NCBI GenBank assembly: GCA_012031335.1
Contig: JAAUTT010000085.1
Coordinates: 1-10,178 of the forward strand
DNA length: 10,178 nt
DNA from: Bacteroidales bacterium
GTDB lineage: Bacteria > Bacteroidota > Bacteroidia > Bacteroidales > JAAUTT01
Reading direction: 5' to 3'
In this document: piece by piece, positions 1-6,964 of the stretch
Layout: each line of letters opens with the position of its first letter
How positions within the stretch are numbered: position 1 is the stretch's first letter
Notes under the pieces: model-generated
Seen by the model: the letters and a program-made list of their open reading frames with translations, nothing else
The model's database searches: none
What the model was told of the DNA's origin: nothing
Program-made: the position numbers and the translations under genes

Positions 1-145
1 TTTTTTAATATTTTTTGTGACTTTACGGGTTTTTGAGCCTGAAAATTCTCATAGGCACAATTTATGACCCCAAAACAGAGATGCCACTGTCTTAGGAGCA
101 TCTCGCACCCAATTAAGCCTGATAAATGATATTTATACTGTTGAC
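1..145. mobile_element. Unidentified sequence joined to broken cydA; possible insertion-element end
   Basis: On the minus strand CydA homology runs to a Tyr-Phe-Lys-Tyr-Phe stretch at about 146-160. The next residues should be a Gly-Tyr-Gly type sequence leading into the last third of CydA, but the DNA becomes unrelated in all three frames. Read from the break outward, the foreign sequence begins TGTCAACAG, and a 5'-TG end is common in several IS families. It contains a 7-bp inverted repeat (78-104). One minus-strand frame stays open from the break to the window edge, but I recognise nothing in it. An IS end, a deletion junction or an assembly chimera are all possible. No transposase is visible in the window. 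Confidence 0.3.
78..104. repeat. 7-bp inverted repeat, hairpin with 13-nt loop
   Basis: GAGATGC at 78-84 is matched by GCATCTC at 98-104. It lies in the unidentified sequence that replaces the end of cydA. Neither side has a clear T-run, so it is not an obvious intrinsic terminator. It may be part of a mobile-element end. Confidence 0.4.
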
Positions 146-1289
146 AAAATATTTAAAGTATGTTTCCTGAAATTCCTTCGATGCGAATTTTTCTTTCAGG
201 TTGTTATATAATATGGTATCCCCATTTTTTTGGCATCTTTAAAATCTCTGAGGGCTTGTCTGGCTAATTTTCCTCTTTCAATTTTTCGGATGCCGCCATA
301 ATGCCTTCTTTTTCGTTACCATATACCAGATCGTTTATGCCTGGCACAAATGCATTAGGGTCTAAATAAGCGAGATAGGAAAGTAAATTTGGTATCTCGA
401 TTTTAATTTTGATGTTCGATAAATAATTGTGAACTGAGTCCTTTTCGTTGGATACAATTCCAAATGCCATAAGCGGCGCTCCTTGACTTCCTGAATATAA
501 TCCCTCAAAAGCTGCAAATTTCATGGGTTGTTTTTGTGCAACCAGTCTGGCAGAAGTGTCGCCCGAGAAAGCAAGGAAGATCGATGAAAGTAATCCGAAG
601 GTTCCCGCAACAATCATACTCTTAATGGCAAATTGTTCCTGCCTCTTTTTCAGGAGAAACCATGCACTTATTCCCACAACAAAAACTGAAGCAAGCACAT
701 AGCCAGAAGTTATGGTGTGAAGGAATTTGTTAATGGCAACCGGCGAAAAAAGAACTTCCCAGAAGTTAAGCATTTCGTTTCGTGCCGATTCGGGGTTAAA
801 ATGCATGCCTGCAGGGAATTGCATCCAGCCGTTTGCAACCAGAATCCACAGAGCCGAAAGGTTAGCGCCAAATGCTACCAGCCATGTCGATATCAGATGG
901 AACTTGGGACTTACTTTGTTCCATCCGAAGAACATAACAGCTATAAAAGTCGACTCCAGAAAAAATGCCATTATACCTTCAATTGCAAGCGGTGCGCCAA
1001 AAATATCGCCCACAAACCAGGAGTAGTTCGACCAGTTTGTGCCGAACTCAAATTCGAGAATTATTCCGGTTGCAACCCCAATAGCAAAATTAATCCCGAA
1101 AAGGGTCATCCAGAATTTTGTAATACGTTTCCACTCAGGATTTTTAGTCTTTATGTAGATAGTTTCCATAAAGGCTATAATAAATCCCAAACCAAGAGTT
1201 AGAGGTACAAAGAGCCAGTGATACATTGCTGTAAGTGCAAATTGAGCTCTCGACCAATTCACAAGTGAGTAATCAAATTGATCTAGCAT
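146..1289 (-). CDS. cydA: Cytochrome bd quinol oxidase subunit I, truncated and frameshifted
   Basis: Membrane quinol oxidase subunit carrying hemes b558, b595 and d; it oxidises quinol and reduces oxygen to water. The intact frame gives 341 residues ending at a TAG at 264-266. Visible hallmarks are His24 in an MYHWLFVPLTLG segment (heme b595 ligand), Glu104 and Glu112 in LAIEGIMAFFLEST, the GWMQFPAG motif at 154-161, His191 (heme b558 ligand), and Lys257/Glu262 of the quinol-binding Q-loop. The reading continues past 264 if one base is restored in the T-run at 282-286 and another in the T-run at 225-231, giving about 40 more residues to position 146. Family members are roughly 510 residues in Bacteroidetes as I recall, so about 140 C-terminal residues are missing, including the region of the Met393 heme ligand (E. 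coli numbering). cydB is not in the window. The gene follows a DUF4492 gene by 19 bp, probably in one operon. Confidence 0.93.
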
Positions 1290-1308
1290 TAATATAGTTT
1301 TATTTGGT

Positions 1309-1515
1309 TCATCGCGTTAATTGATCGATCACATAGTCCGATTTGTCTTTGTCGTTTTTAAAACGGGTGTTTAGGAAATCGGGAAAGAAAAACACTTTCA
1401 GGATGGCAAACATGATAAATAGTTTGATTAAAATGATCATCCAGAGCTTTTTACCAACAGTCATGCTTTTAAACCCATCGTAATAAAAGTAAAATATTCT
1501 CTTAAGCAGGTGCAT
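1309..1515 (-). CDS. DUF4492 small membrane protein upstream of cydA
   Basis: A 68-residue protein that I recognise as DUF4492, a family of unknown function found just upstream of cydA in many Bacteroidetes. It has a basic aromatic N-terminus (LLKRIFYFYYDGFKSM), one hydrophobic segment at about residues 24-45 that is probably a transmembrane helix, and a charged C-terminal tail (KNDKDKSDYVIDQ). The frame is intact. By position and size it could be an accessory subunit of cytochrome bd, comparable in role to the small CydX or CydS proteins, but this is inference. Its ATG lies about 30 bp downstream of a perfect palindrome and about 50 bp from a candidate promoter. It is likely cotranscribed with cydA. 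Confidence 0.88.
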   Translation of the reverse strand: MHLLKRIFYFYYDGFKSMTVGKKLWMIILIKLFIMFAILKVFFFPDFLNTRFKNDKDKSDYVIDQLTR

Positions 1516-1541
1516 TTGTTTAATAAATTATGTTTTATTGG

Positions 1542-1557
1542 TTCGAAAAGTTTCGAA
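1542..1557. promoter_or_regulatory. 16-bp palindrome upstream of DUF4492-cydA, candidate operator
   Basis: TTCGAAA and TTTCGAA flank a 2-bp AG spacer, a perfect 7-bp inverted repeat. It sits 27 bp upstream of the DUF4492 start codon and just downstream of the candidate -7 element, so it would overlap or follow the transcription start, where a repressor could act. It does not match the FNR/CRP consensus. No regulator is assigned. Confidence 0.4.
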
Positions 1558-1563
1558 TAAAAT

Positions 1564-1571
1564 TAAAGATA
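1564..1571 (-). promoter_or_regulatory. Candidate -7 promoter element for DUF4492-cydA
   Basis: The minus strand reads TATCTTTA, seven of eight matches to the Bacteroidetes primary sigma factor element TAnnTTTG. It lies about 49 bp upstream of the DUF4492 ATG. No clear TTTG is present at the -33 position, so the call is tentative. Confidence 0.35.
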
Positions 1572-1680
1572 ACGAATTATTCTAAAGAAATGTACTATTT
1601 TTCAAACCTGATATTGAATTTTATGAATCATTTTACTTTCTAATTTTACTTTCGTCTAAACAAAATTCATTTCAGAATTG

Positions 1681-1697
1681 TTATCGTATGTCGATAA
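1681..1697. promoter_or_regulatory. 17-bp interrupted palindrome upstream of the caa3 operon
   Basis: TTATCG and CGATAA flank a 5-bp spacer (TATGT), a perfect 6-bp inverted repeat. It ends 5 bp before the candidate -7 element at 1703 and so covers the -33 region, a position suited to an activator or repressor. It lies about 118 bp upstream of the SCO gene start. Confidence 0.35.
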
Positions 1698-1702
1698 AAT
1701 TG

Positions 1703-1710
1703 TATCTTTA
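1703..1710 (+). promoter_or_regulatory. Candidate -7 promoter element for the caa3 oxidase operon
   Basis: TATCTTTA, seven of eight matches to TAnnTTTG, the same octamer as the candidate on the opposite strand in front of cydA. A partial ATTG lies about 22 bp upstream, slightly outside the usual 19-21 bp spacing. It would give a 5' leader of about 100 nt before the SCO gene at 1815. Tentative. Confidence 0.3.
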
Positions 1711-1814
1711 TTTGCGTCGCTATACCTTCATTTTGAATTAGTTTTAAATAAGATAGCGATTTATTTAGAAAAACTATAAATGACGACTTTTGTGATCCTT
1801 AAATGTTTTAACAT

Positions 1815-2595
1815 ATGAAAAAGCTTATAATCCCAATATTTTTTTCGTTTTTTATAATTTACCCTGTTTTTGCACAAGACATGGAGGAATGCGGAGATTG
1901 GTATCTCTGAACATCTCGATAGTATAATGCCTCCCGGTATCACTTTAATAGACGAATCCGGGAATACCGTTCTTATGAAATCCTTGATAGATAAGCCAAC
2001 AGTGTTGAATCTTGTTTATTACAGATGCCCGGGGTATATGTTCTCCTTTTAATGGAAGGCGTTCGCTGACCTGGTATCAAAAAAGTGATCTGCAAATAGG
2101 AAAGGATTATCAGGTATTCACTATAAGTTTTTGATCCCAGCGAAGGGATAGAATTAGCAAAAACAAGAAAAAAAATTATTTGAAGCTTGTAAAAAGGGTA
2201 ATGCGGCAGATGGTTGGAAGTTTTTCGTAGCCGACAGTGCAAATGTTGCAAACATTACACGCTTTTTTGGGTTTAAATACAAAAAGACCGGAAACGATTA
2301 TCTGCATGCAGCTGCAATAGCAGTCATAAGCCCGCAGGGTAAACTTACCAGATATCATTATGGTACATTTTTTCAGCCTTTTGAGTTCAGAATGTCGGTA
2401 ATTGAAGCCAATAAAGGACAATCGCAGCCCACAATCAATCGAATCCTGAAGTATTGTTTTAAATACGATGCTGAAGGAAAGAAATATGTATTGAATGTAA
2501 CCCGGGTATCGGCCACCTTTATTTTTGGACTCGCTTTATCAATTTTTCTTTATCTGGTGTTAAAACCTATCTTTTTAAAAAATAAAGCTAAATAA
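1815..2595 (+). CDS. SCO1/SenC/PrrC-family copper chaperone, frameshifted
   Basis: Thioredoxin-fold, membrane-anchored protein that delivers copper to, or reduces, the CuA site of cytochrome oxidase subunit II. ATG at 1815 opens a signal peptide ending near VFAQ. The family is recognisable from LIDKPTVLNLVYYRCPG, which leads into the copper-binding CxxxC motif (CPGICSP once one base is removed near 2034), and from a conserved His in YLHAAAIAVISP near 2303. A single C-terminal transmembrane helix lies at about 2512-2575. The reading needs frame corrections near 1893, 2034-2067, 2079-2084 (A6), 2128-2132 (T5) and in the A-rich run around 2168-2195. From 2230 to the stop the frame is clean. The expected length is about 255-260 residues. 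It starts the operon and ends 8 bp before subunit I. Most shifts are in homopolymers, which points to sequencing error rather than decay. Confidence 0.88.
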
Positions 2596-2603
2596 AATCT
2601 CTT

Positions 2604-4209
2604 ATGTCAGAATCTTCAGCATCAACACAGTTAAGTTACTTAAAGGTAAAAACCCATAAAGGTATTTGGAACTGGCTTTTAACTACCGATCATAAAAAGA
2701 TAGGCCTCATGTATTTATATGCCATGGCAGCCTTTTTTGCCGTTGGCGTAATACTTGGGCTTGCAATAAAACTGGAGCTTATAGCCCCTGGAAAAACAGT
2801 TATGGGGGCGCAAACTTACAACAGCTTTTTTACTTTACACGGAATAATCATGATTTTCCTTATTGTGGTTCCGGGATTGCCTGCTGTTTTCGGTAATTTT
2901 TTTCTGCCTTTAATGATCGGAGCAAAAGATGTTGCTTTTCCTAAATTGAATTTATTGTCGTGGTATTGTTATATGGGCGGTGCTGTTGTAGCTATTATGT
3001 CGCAATTTATGGGAGGCAATTCGCCAGATACAGGTTGGACATTTTATGCTCCCTATAGTTTTAAAGTTGCATCTAATGTGCTTCCAGCGGTAATTGGCGC
3101 ATTTATTTTAGGCTTCTCATCCATATTAACAGGGCTAAATTTTATTGTAACCATGCACAGGATGAGAGCTCCAGGTATGACCTGGTTTAAAATGCCCCTT
3201 TTCCCATGGAGTCTTTATGGAACAGCCTGGATCCAATTACTGGCTACACCTATCATTGGTATAACACTGCTCATGATAGTTGCCGAAAGAACTCTTAAAA
3301 TTGGCTTTTTTGATCCGGCGCTTGGGGGTGATCCCGTGTTGTATCAACATTTATTCTGGATTTATTCTCATCCGGCGGTATATATAATGATTCTTCCGGC
3401 AATGGGAGCCATTTCCGAGATTTTGCCCACATTTGCACAGAAATCCATTTTCGGATACAAAGCCATAGTAATTTCAACAATGGCCATTGCTTTTGTTGGT
3501 TATTTTGTTTGGGGACACCATATGTTTGTAGCCGGCATGAGTGGTTTATCGCTTTACCTTTTTCACTTTTAACATTTCTGGTTGCTATACCTAGTGCCAT
3601 AAAGGTTTTCAACTGGGTGGCAACACTTTATAAAGGATCGATTCGACTGGATACACCTTTTCTATTGGGCAGTTTCCTTTATTTTTTGTTTTCATGATCG
3701 GTGGCTTAAGTGGTTTGGTACTTGGTTCATTGGCAACTGATGTTCATGTTCATGATACACATTTCGTTCTTGCGCATTTTCATTATATAGTCTTTGGTGG
3801 TGTTGGATTTGCATTTTTCGGTGCAATCCATTACTGGTTTCCAAAAATATATGGACGCATGTACGACAAATTCTGGGCAAATGTTGGCTGGGGTTTCTTT
3901 TTCGTTGGTTTTAATTTTCTTTATGGTACCATGTTTTATCTGGGAATTGCAGGTATGCCCCGCCGGTATTTCGATTATACCGAAAAATTTCATAGTGGAA
4001 ATATCGTATCTACCGTAGGTTCATGGGTAATGGTATTTGGCTTGGTAATTATTGTTGCAAACCTTATTAAATCGAGGCGCTATGGGGCACCAGCTGTTGC
4101 AAACCCCTGGAACGGACAAACCCTTGAATGGAAAACATCAAGTCCGCCACCTCTTGAAAATTTTGAAGTTGAGCCTGTTGTTACAAAAGGCCCTTATGAT
4201 TATGCTTAA
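2604..4209 (+). CDS. ctaD: Cytochrome c oxidase subunit I (A2-type heme-copper oxidase), frameshifted
   Basis: Catalytic subunit of the aa3-type oxidase; it reduces oxygen and pumps protons across the inner membrane. The N-terminal part (322 residues in frame) shows His79 in FTLHG (low-spin heme a), the helix VI motif YSHPAVY with CuB ligand His256 and cross-link Tyr260, and the CuB pair His305-His306 in WGHHMF. The C-terminal part has HVHDTH and AHFHY, with the heme a3 and heme a histidines. YSHP in place of the glutamate-bearing GHPEV marks the A2 subfamily. Three single-unit corrections restore about 535 codons: a missing GAGT unit near 3540 (GMSEW), an extra G near 3667-3669 and an extra T near 3682-3687. 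It lies 8 bp after the SCO gene and 17 bp before subunit III. Confidence 0.95.
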
Positions 4210-4226
4210 TCAAAATAGTTTTATAT

Positions 4227-4844
4227 ATGAGCAGTAGTATCTCAACTCACGCAGAGCATTACGATCCTCAGGCCTCCAAATTTGGAATGTGGTTATTTAT
4301 TTTTACCGAAATTCTCTTGTTTGGCGGACTGTTTATTGTTTATTCAACTTACAGGTATGTCTATAACGACGCCTTTCATCTGGCAGCAAGAGAACTTAAT
4401 CTCGTTGCCGGAACCATCAATTCCATTATCCTGTTATTTAGCAGTACTACTGTTTCAATGGCTATTTCTGCTCTTCAAAAGGGTGATAAAGCAATGAGTA
4501 AGGGGTTTATTGCTGCTACAATTATTCTCGGGATTATTTTCCTTGTAAACAAATATTTCGAATGGGGTGTGAAAATAGAACATGGATTATATCCCGGTTC
4601 TGATATCCTGGCCAGTTTTGGATTTGGCGATACCTTGTTTTTTGGTTTATACTTTGCCATGACGGGATTGCACGCACTTCATATGGTGATTGGAATTGTA
4701 ATCTGGATTTTTGCATATGTCTATATTGTAAAGGGGAAAACACATCAAAATAAACCTACTTTAGTTGAAAATGCTGGCCTTTACTGGCATTTGATAGATG
4801 TTATCTGGATATTTTTATTCGTACTATTTTACCTGATTACATAA
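4227..4844 (+). CDS. ctaE: Cytochrome c oxidase subunit III
   Basis: Intact 205-residue integral membrane subunit of the heme-copper oxidase that supports the catalytic core and its proton uptake path. It has five hydrophobic segments at about residues 18-40, 61-84, 93-111, 131-158 and 183-204. Family signatures are WLFIFTEILLFGG with the helix I glutamate, the GLHALHM segment, and the C-terminal YWHLIDVIWIFLF. At 205 residues it is a short, five-helix bacterial form without the two extra N-terminal helices of the long type. The 17-bp gap to subunit I and 6-bp gap to subunit IV support one transcript. It is the only oxidase gene here free of indels. Confidence 0.95.
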   Translation: MSSSISTHAEHYDPQASKFGMWLFIFTEILLFGGLFIVYSTYRYVYNDAFHLAARELNLVAGTINSIILLFSSTTVSMAISALQKGDKAMSKGFIAATIILGIIFLVNKYFEWGVKIEHGLYPGSDILASFGFGDTLFFGLYFAMTGLHALHMVIGIVIWIFAYVYIVKGKTHQNKPTLVENAGLYWHLIDVIWIFLFVLFYLIT

Positions 4845-4850
4845 GCGGAT

Positions 4851-5136
4851 ATGGAACAAGAAAAACCTCACACTTTAAGTTTTAAGGCACAGATTTCTAT
4901 TCTGGTGATCCTTATTATTCTTACTTTTATCGAAATAGGGATTGCTAAAATTGATATCGGCCCCTATGGCCTGGCTGCAATTCTCCTGGTAGCAGCAACG
5001 CAGGCTTTTATAGTAATAGCATACCATATGCATTTAAAATTTGAAAGTACTTTTTTTAAAGTTATGGTAGTTGGCATGTTTGTATTGTTTTTTGTCGGTT
5101 TTAATTGTTACAATTTCTGACTATATTTTCAAGTAA
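4851..5136 (+). CDS. ctaF: Cytochrome c oxidase subunit IV family protein, C-terminus frameshifted
   Basis: Small membrane subunit of prokaryotic heme-copper oxidases (COX4_pro/CyoD-like), thought to help assembly and stability. Three hydrophobic segments lie at about residues 13-30, 38-58 and 66-89, and the characteristic AYHMHLKFES lies between helices 2 and 3. The uncorrected frame stops at 5118-5120 with an uncharacteristic FNCYNF end. Removing one G near 5098 gives a hydrophobic helix end followed by SDYIFK and a TAA at 5134-5136, a more typical tail, 2 bp before the subunit II ATG. I therefore place the true end at 5136, for about 94 residues. Confidence 0.85.
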
Positions 5137-5138
5137 CT

Positions 5139-6074
5139 ATGTACTCAAACTTATCAAATTTTTCTCAGGGAGTTGATAATGCCTTTCTGTTGATTATAGG
5201 TATTTCAATATTTTTTCTGATAGCAATAACAATAGCGATGATAATTTTTATTGTTCGCTATAATCGTAAGAAAACCCGTTGCAACACAAATTCATGGTAG
5301 TACTACGCTCGAAATCGTTTGGACAGTAATACCTATTATTCTGGTATTGGTTATGTTCTATTATGGGTGGAAAGGTTATCATCCTATGAAGGAGAAAGCC
5401 CCGAAAGAAGCCATGACAATTATAACAACGGCCAGGATGTGGAGTTGGTCATTTCAGTACCCAAACGGAAAAATTACCGATTCATTATATATTCCTGTTG
5501 ACAGGCCGGTAAGGTTGGAACTGAATTCGCCAGATGTTATACATAGTTTATATATTCCTTCTTTCAGAGTAAAACAGGATATAGTCCCCGGTAGAACCGA
5601 GGTTATGTGGTTTATACCACAAAAGAAGGAAGATAGATATTTTTTTGTACTGAATATTGCGGATTGCAACATTCATACATGATTTCGGCTGTTAATGTTA
5701 TGGCCGATTCCAGCTTTAATAGTTGGTATAAAGATACTACTCAGCTTGCTGCTACAGCTGCTGCAGGTGAATTGCCCGGCGCAAAAGGATTGTCTGTGCT
5801 GAAGAAAAACGGATGTCTTGCCTGTCATTCAATTGATGGTTCTAAACTTGTTGGCCCAACTTATAAAGGATTATATGGTAAATCCGAAATAGTGGAATCG
5901 AATGGAAAGGAACGACAAATTACTGCCGATGATGCCTATATCGAAAAATCCATTTACGAGCCTAATGCCGATGTGGTAAAGGGTTATACTGCCGGTATGA
6001 TGCTTTCGTATAAAAATACTATTAATGAGGAGGAGATTAAACAAATCATAGAATATCTTCAAACTTTGAAGTAA
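5139..6074 (+). CDS. ctaC: Cytochrome c oxidase subunit II with fused cytochrome c domain (caa3 type), frameshifted
   Basis: Carries the CuA electron-entry site and its own heme c, passing electrons to subunit I. ATG at 5139 starts two N-terminal helices (about residues 15-42 and 60-85). A cupredoxin domain follows: the aromatic WSWSFQYPNG, the CuA histidine in DVIHSLYIPSFRV, and the CuA cluster CTEYCGLQH. A C-terminal cytochrome c domain has the heme-binding CLACH (about 5818-5832) and an axial Met in GMMLSY. About 312 codons are restored by removing one A near 5269-5273 and adding one T in the T7 run at 5640-5646. Without correction the CuA cluster is split between frames, yet all its ligands are present, so the shifts are probably sequencing errors. 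It is the last gene of the operon; placing subunit II after subunits I, III and IV differs from the common II-I-III order. Confidence 0.94.
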
Positions 6075-6241
6075 ATGAAGCTGTAAAAAGTAAATTTAAA
6101 TACCAATTCACTATTGTCGCAAGGTTATTCATTTGATATTCTATGCTTTGATTTTTGTGTCTTCGTGTTTAAATTGTGTTTAGAGACTTTTTAGACCCCC
6201 TCATTTATATGGTAAAGAAACGATATGGCTATAAAAAGGAA

Positions 6242-6264
6242 AGTGTCATCATCCCGACGACACT
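6242..6264. terminator. Hairpin downstream of the oxidase operon, weak terminator candidate
   Basis: AGTGTC (6242-6247) pairs with GACACT (6259-6264), with a further TC/GA pair inside after one mismatch. It is the clearest hairpin after the ctaC stop, but it lies about 170 bp downstream and no T-run follows. It may act as a processing or termination site, or be meaningless. Confidence 0.25.
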
Positions 6265-6274
6265 CCTAACACAG

Positions 6275-6308
6275 AAACTAACTACTAACTATCTACAAAC
6301 TACTACTC
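6275..6308. repeat. CTA-rich low-complexity stretch
   Basis: Irregular repetition of AACTA, ACTACTAACT and ACTACT units. Apart from this and the hairpin before it, 6075-6390 shows no gene: the only long open frame is low in complexity and has no family resemblance. An AT-rich inverted repeat TTCTTAA/TTAAGAA lies at 6342-6361. Confidence 0.4.
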
Positions 6309-6395
6309 GTATATTTTTGCAATTATCTTGCCATATTATTTTTCTTAACATATTTTAAGAATAGTAAAAGTAGCATTATAGCTAATTTAAATCCT

Positions 6396-6455
6396 AGGTG
6401 ATAGGGTGATATTTTATTTTTTAAACAGGTGATATTAAATTTCAATTAGGGTGAT
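6396..6455. repeat. Four GGTGAT direct repeats with 22-23 bp spacing between three of them
   Basis: RGGTGAT occurs at 6396, 6404, 6427 and 6449. The copies starting at 6404, 6427 and 6449 are 23 and 22 bp apart, about two helical turns, and the first two of these continue similarly (GGTGATATT then A/T-rich). This resembles a row of protein-binding sites. It lies about 70-130 bp upstream of a candidate promoter. A further GGTGATC occurs at 6930. Confidence 0.45.
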
Positions 6456-6522
6456 CTGGATAACCATAGTTTTGAAATTTTCATTTTTAAAGAATGGACC
6501 GAAATAATACAATATATCATCT

Positions 6523-6530
6523 TATCTTTG
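6523..6530 (+). promoter_or_regulatory. TATCTTTG, candidate -7 promoter of the CNNM-family remnant
   Basis: A full match to the Bacteroidetes TAnnTTTG element. It lies 28 bp upstream of the ATG at 6559 that begins the CNNM-like remnant, a natural leader length. No TTTG is present at -33. It is probably the old promoter of the decayed gene and may still be active. Confidence 0.4.
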
Positions 6531-6558
6531 CCCTGTGCGAAAATTACCTGTTTTCTTG

Positions 6559-6960
6559 ATGGAGTAATCCATAATTTTGATCCTGATTTTGTTAAACGGC
6601 TTTTTTGCAATTTATTAAATCGCACACTTTTTTTCCAAAAAAGCCAAAATTGAAATATTGCTGAATCGGGCGTTAAAGGTACCGTAGTTACATAGGAATC
6701 CCTTTCGGAGCCCGAAAGGTTTTTCTCAGCTAATCAGATGGCAACGAATCTAATCCGCATTTTTGCCCGAATATATGGCGGGGTTATTTTTGCCGATATT
6801 ACCCCGTTTGTGGAACAAATTGCCGGGATAGGAAATTTCGCTCATAAAATTGCCCTTGGAACAGGATAGTGGTTCAAGCTGCCTTCTGTTCGATAATATG
6901 CACGAGTTAATTGCTAATTATAATTTATTGGTGATCTTTTCGCTTCATCAGAAAATAGAA
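6559..6960 (+). pseudogene. CNNM/HlyC-CorC family membrane protein, truncated remnant
   Basis: Intact relatives (about 420-440 residues) have an N-terminal CNNM (DUF21) transmembrane domain, a CBS pair and a C-terminal CorC/HlyC domain; they are linked to divalent-cation transport. From ATG 6559 one frame reads ILILILLNGFFAIY then FFSKKAKIEIL, matching the helix I motif LLNGFFA and the following KKAKIE. One base lost near 6660 moves to the frame AESGVKGTVV, then PERFFSANQMATNLIRIF, IYGGVIFAD and IGNFAHKIAL to 6866. A further shift gives MHELIANY near 6899, resembling the MGELIPK motif. Stops occur at 6565, 6616, 6693 and 6867; 6616 and 6693 look like substitutions (GAA to TAA; TTG to TAG). 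Nothing of the CBS or CorC domains remains before the next gene at 6965. I call it a genuine pseudogene. The family call rests on motif recall. Confidence 0.65.
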
Positions 6961-6964
6961 AGAT

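Noticed and set aside
717..1202. 161-codon plus-strand open frame antisense to cydA
   Set aside because: It lies wholly opposite conserved cydA coding sequence and its Cys/Lys-rich translation has no domain; a shadow of the real gene.
1540..1548. GGTTCGAAA resembling a tRNA T-loop
   Set aside because: No acceptor stem, anticodon arm or D-arm can be placed around it; it is part of the palindrome at 1542-1557.
1761..1943. Minus-strand open frame over the SCO gene start
   Set aside because: It overlaps the SCO signal peptide and early conserved region on the other strand and has no recognisable features.
3509..3697. Programmed frameshifting in ctaD or other oxidase genes
   Set aside because: The shifts go in both directions, occur in many unrelated genes, and show no shared slippery heptamer with a downstream structure; random homopolymer error explains them better.
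6176..6358. 60-codon plus-strand open frame after the oxidase operon
   Set aside because: The peptide is dominated by the CTA-rich low-complexity stretch, has no family resemblance and no translation signals.
6535..6634. Possible small RNA: starts just after the TATCTTTG promoter, closed by GTGCGA/TCGCAC, followed by a T7 run
   Set aside because: The same bases encode recognisable CNNM-family protein segments (LLNGFFA through KKAKIE), so the pairing and T-run are better explained as decayed coding sequence. No known RNA family motif, such as the SRP domain IV core, is present.
6701..6724. Strong terminator-like hairpin CCTTTCGG-AGC-CCGAAAGG followed by five T
   Set aside because: It looks like an intrinsic terminator, but it falls inside the CNNM remnant at the conserved PERFFSANQ segment, which fixes the right arm and the T-run as codons. 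It may still terminate transcription by accident; I do not list it as an evolved terminator.
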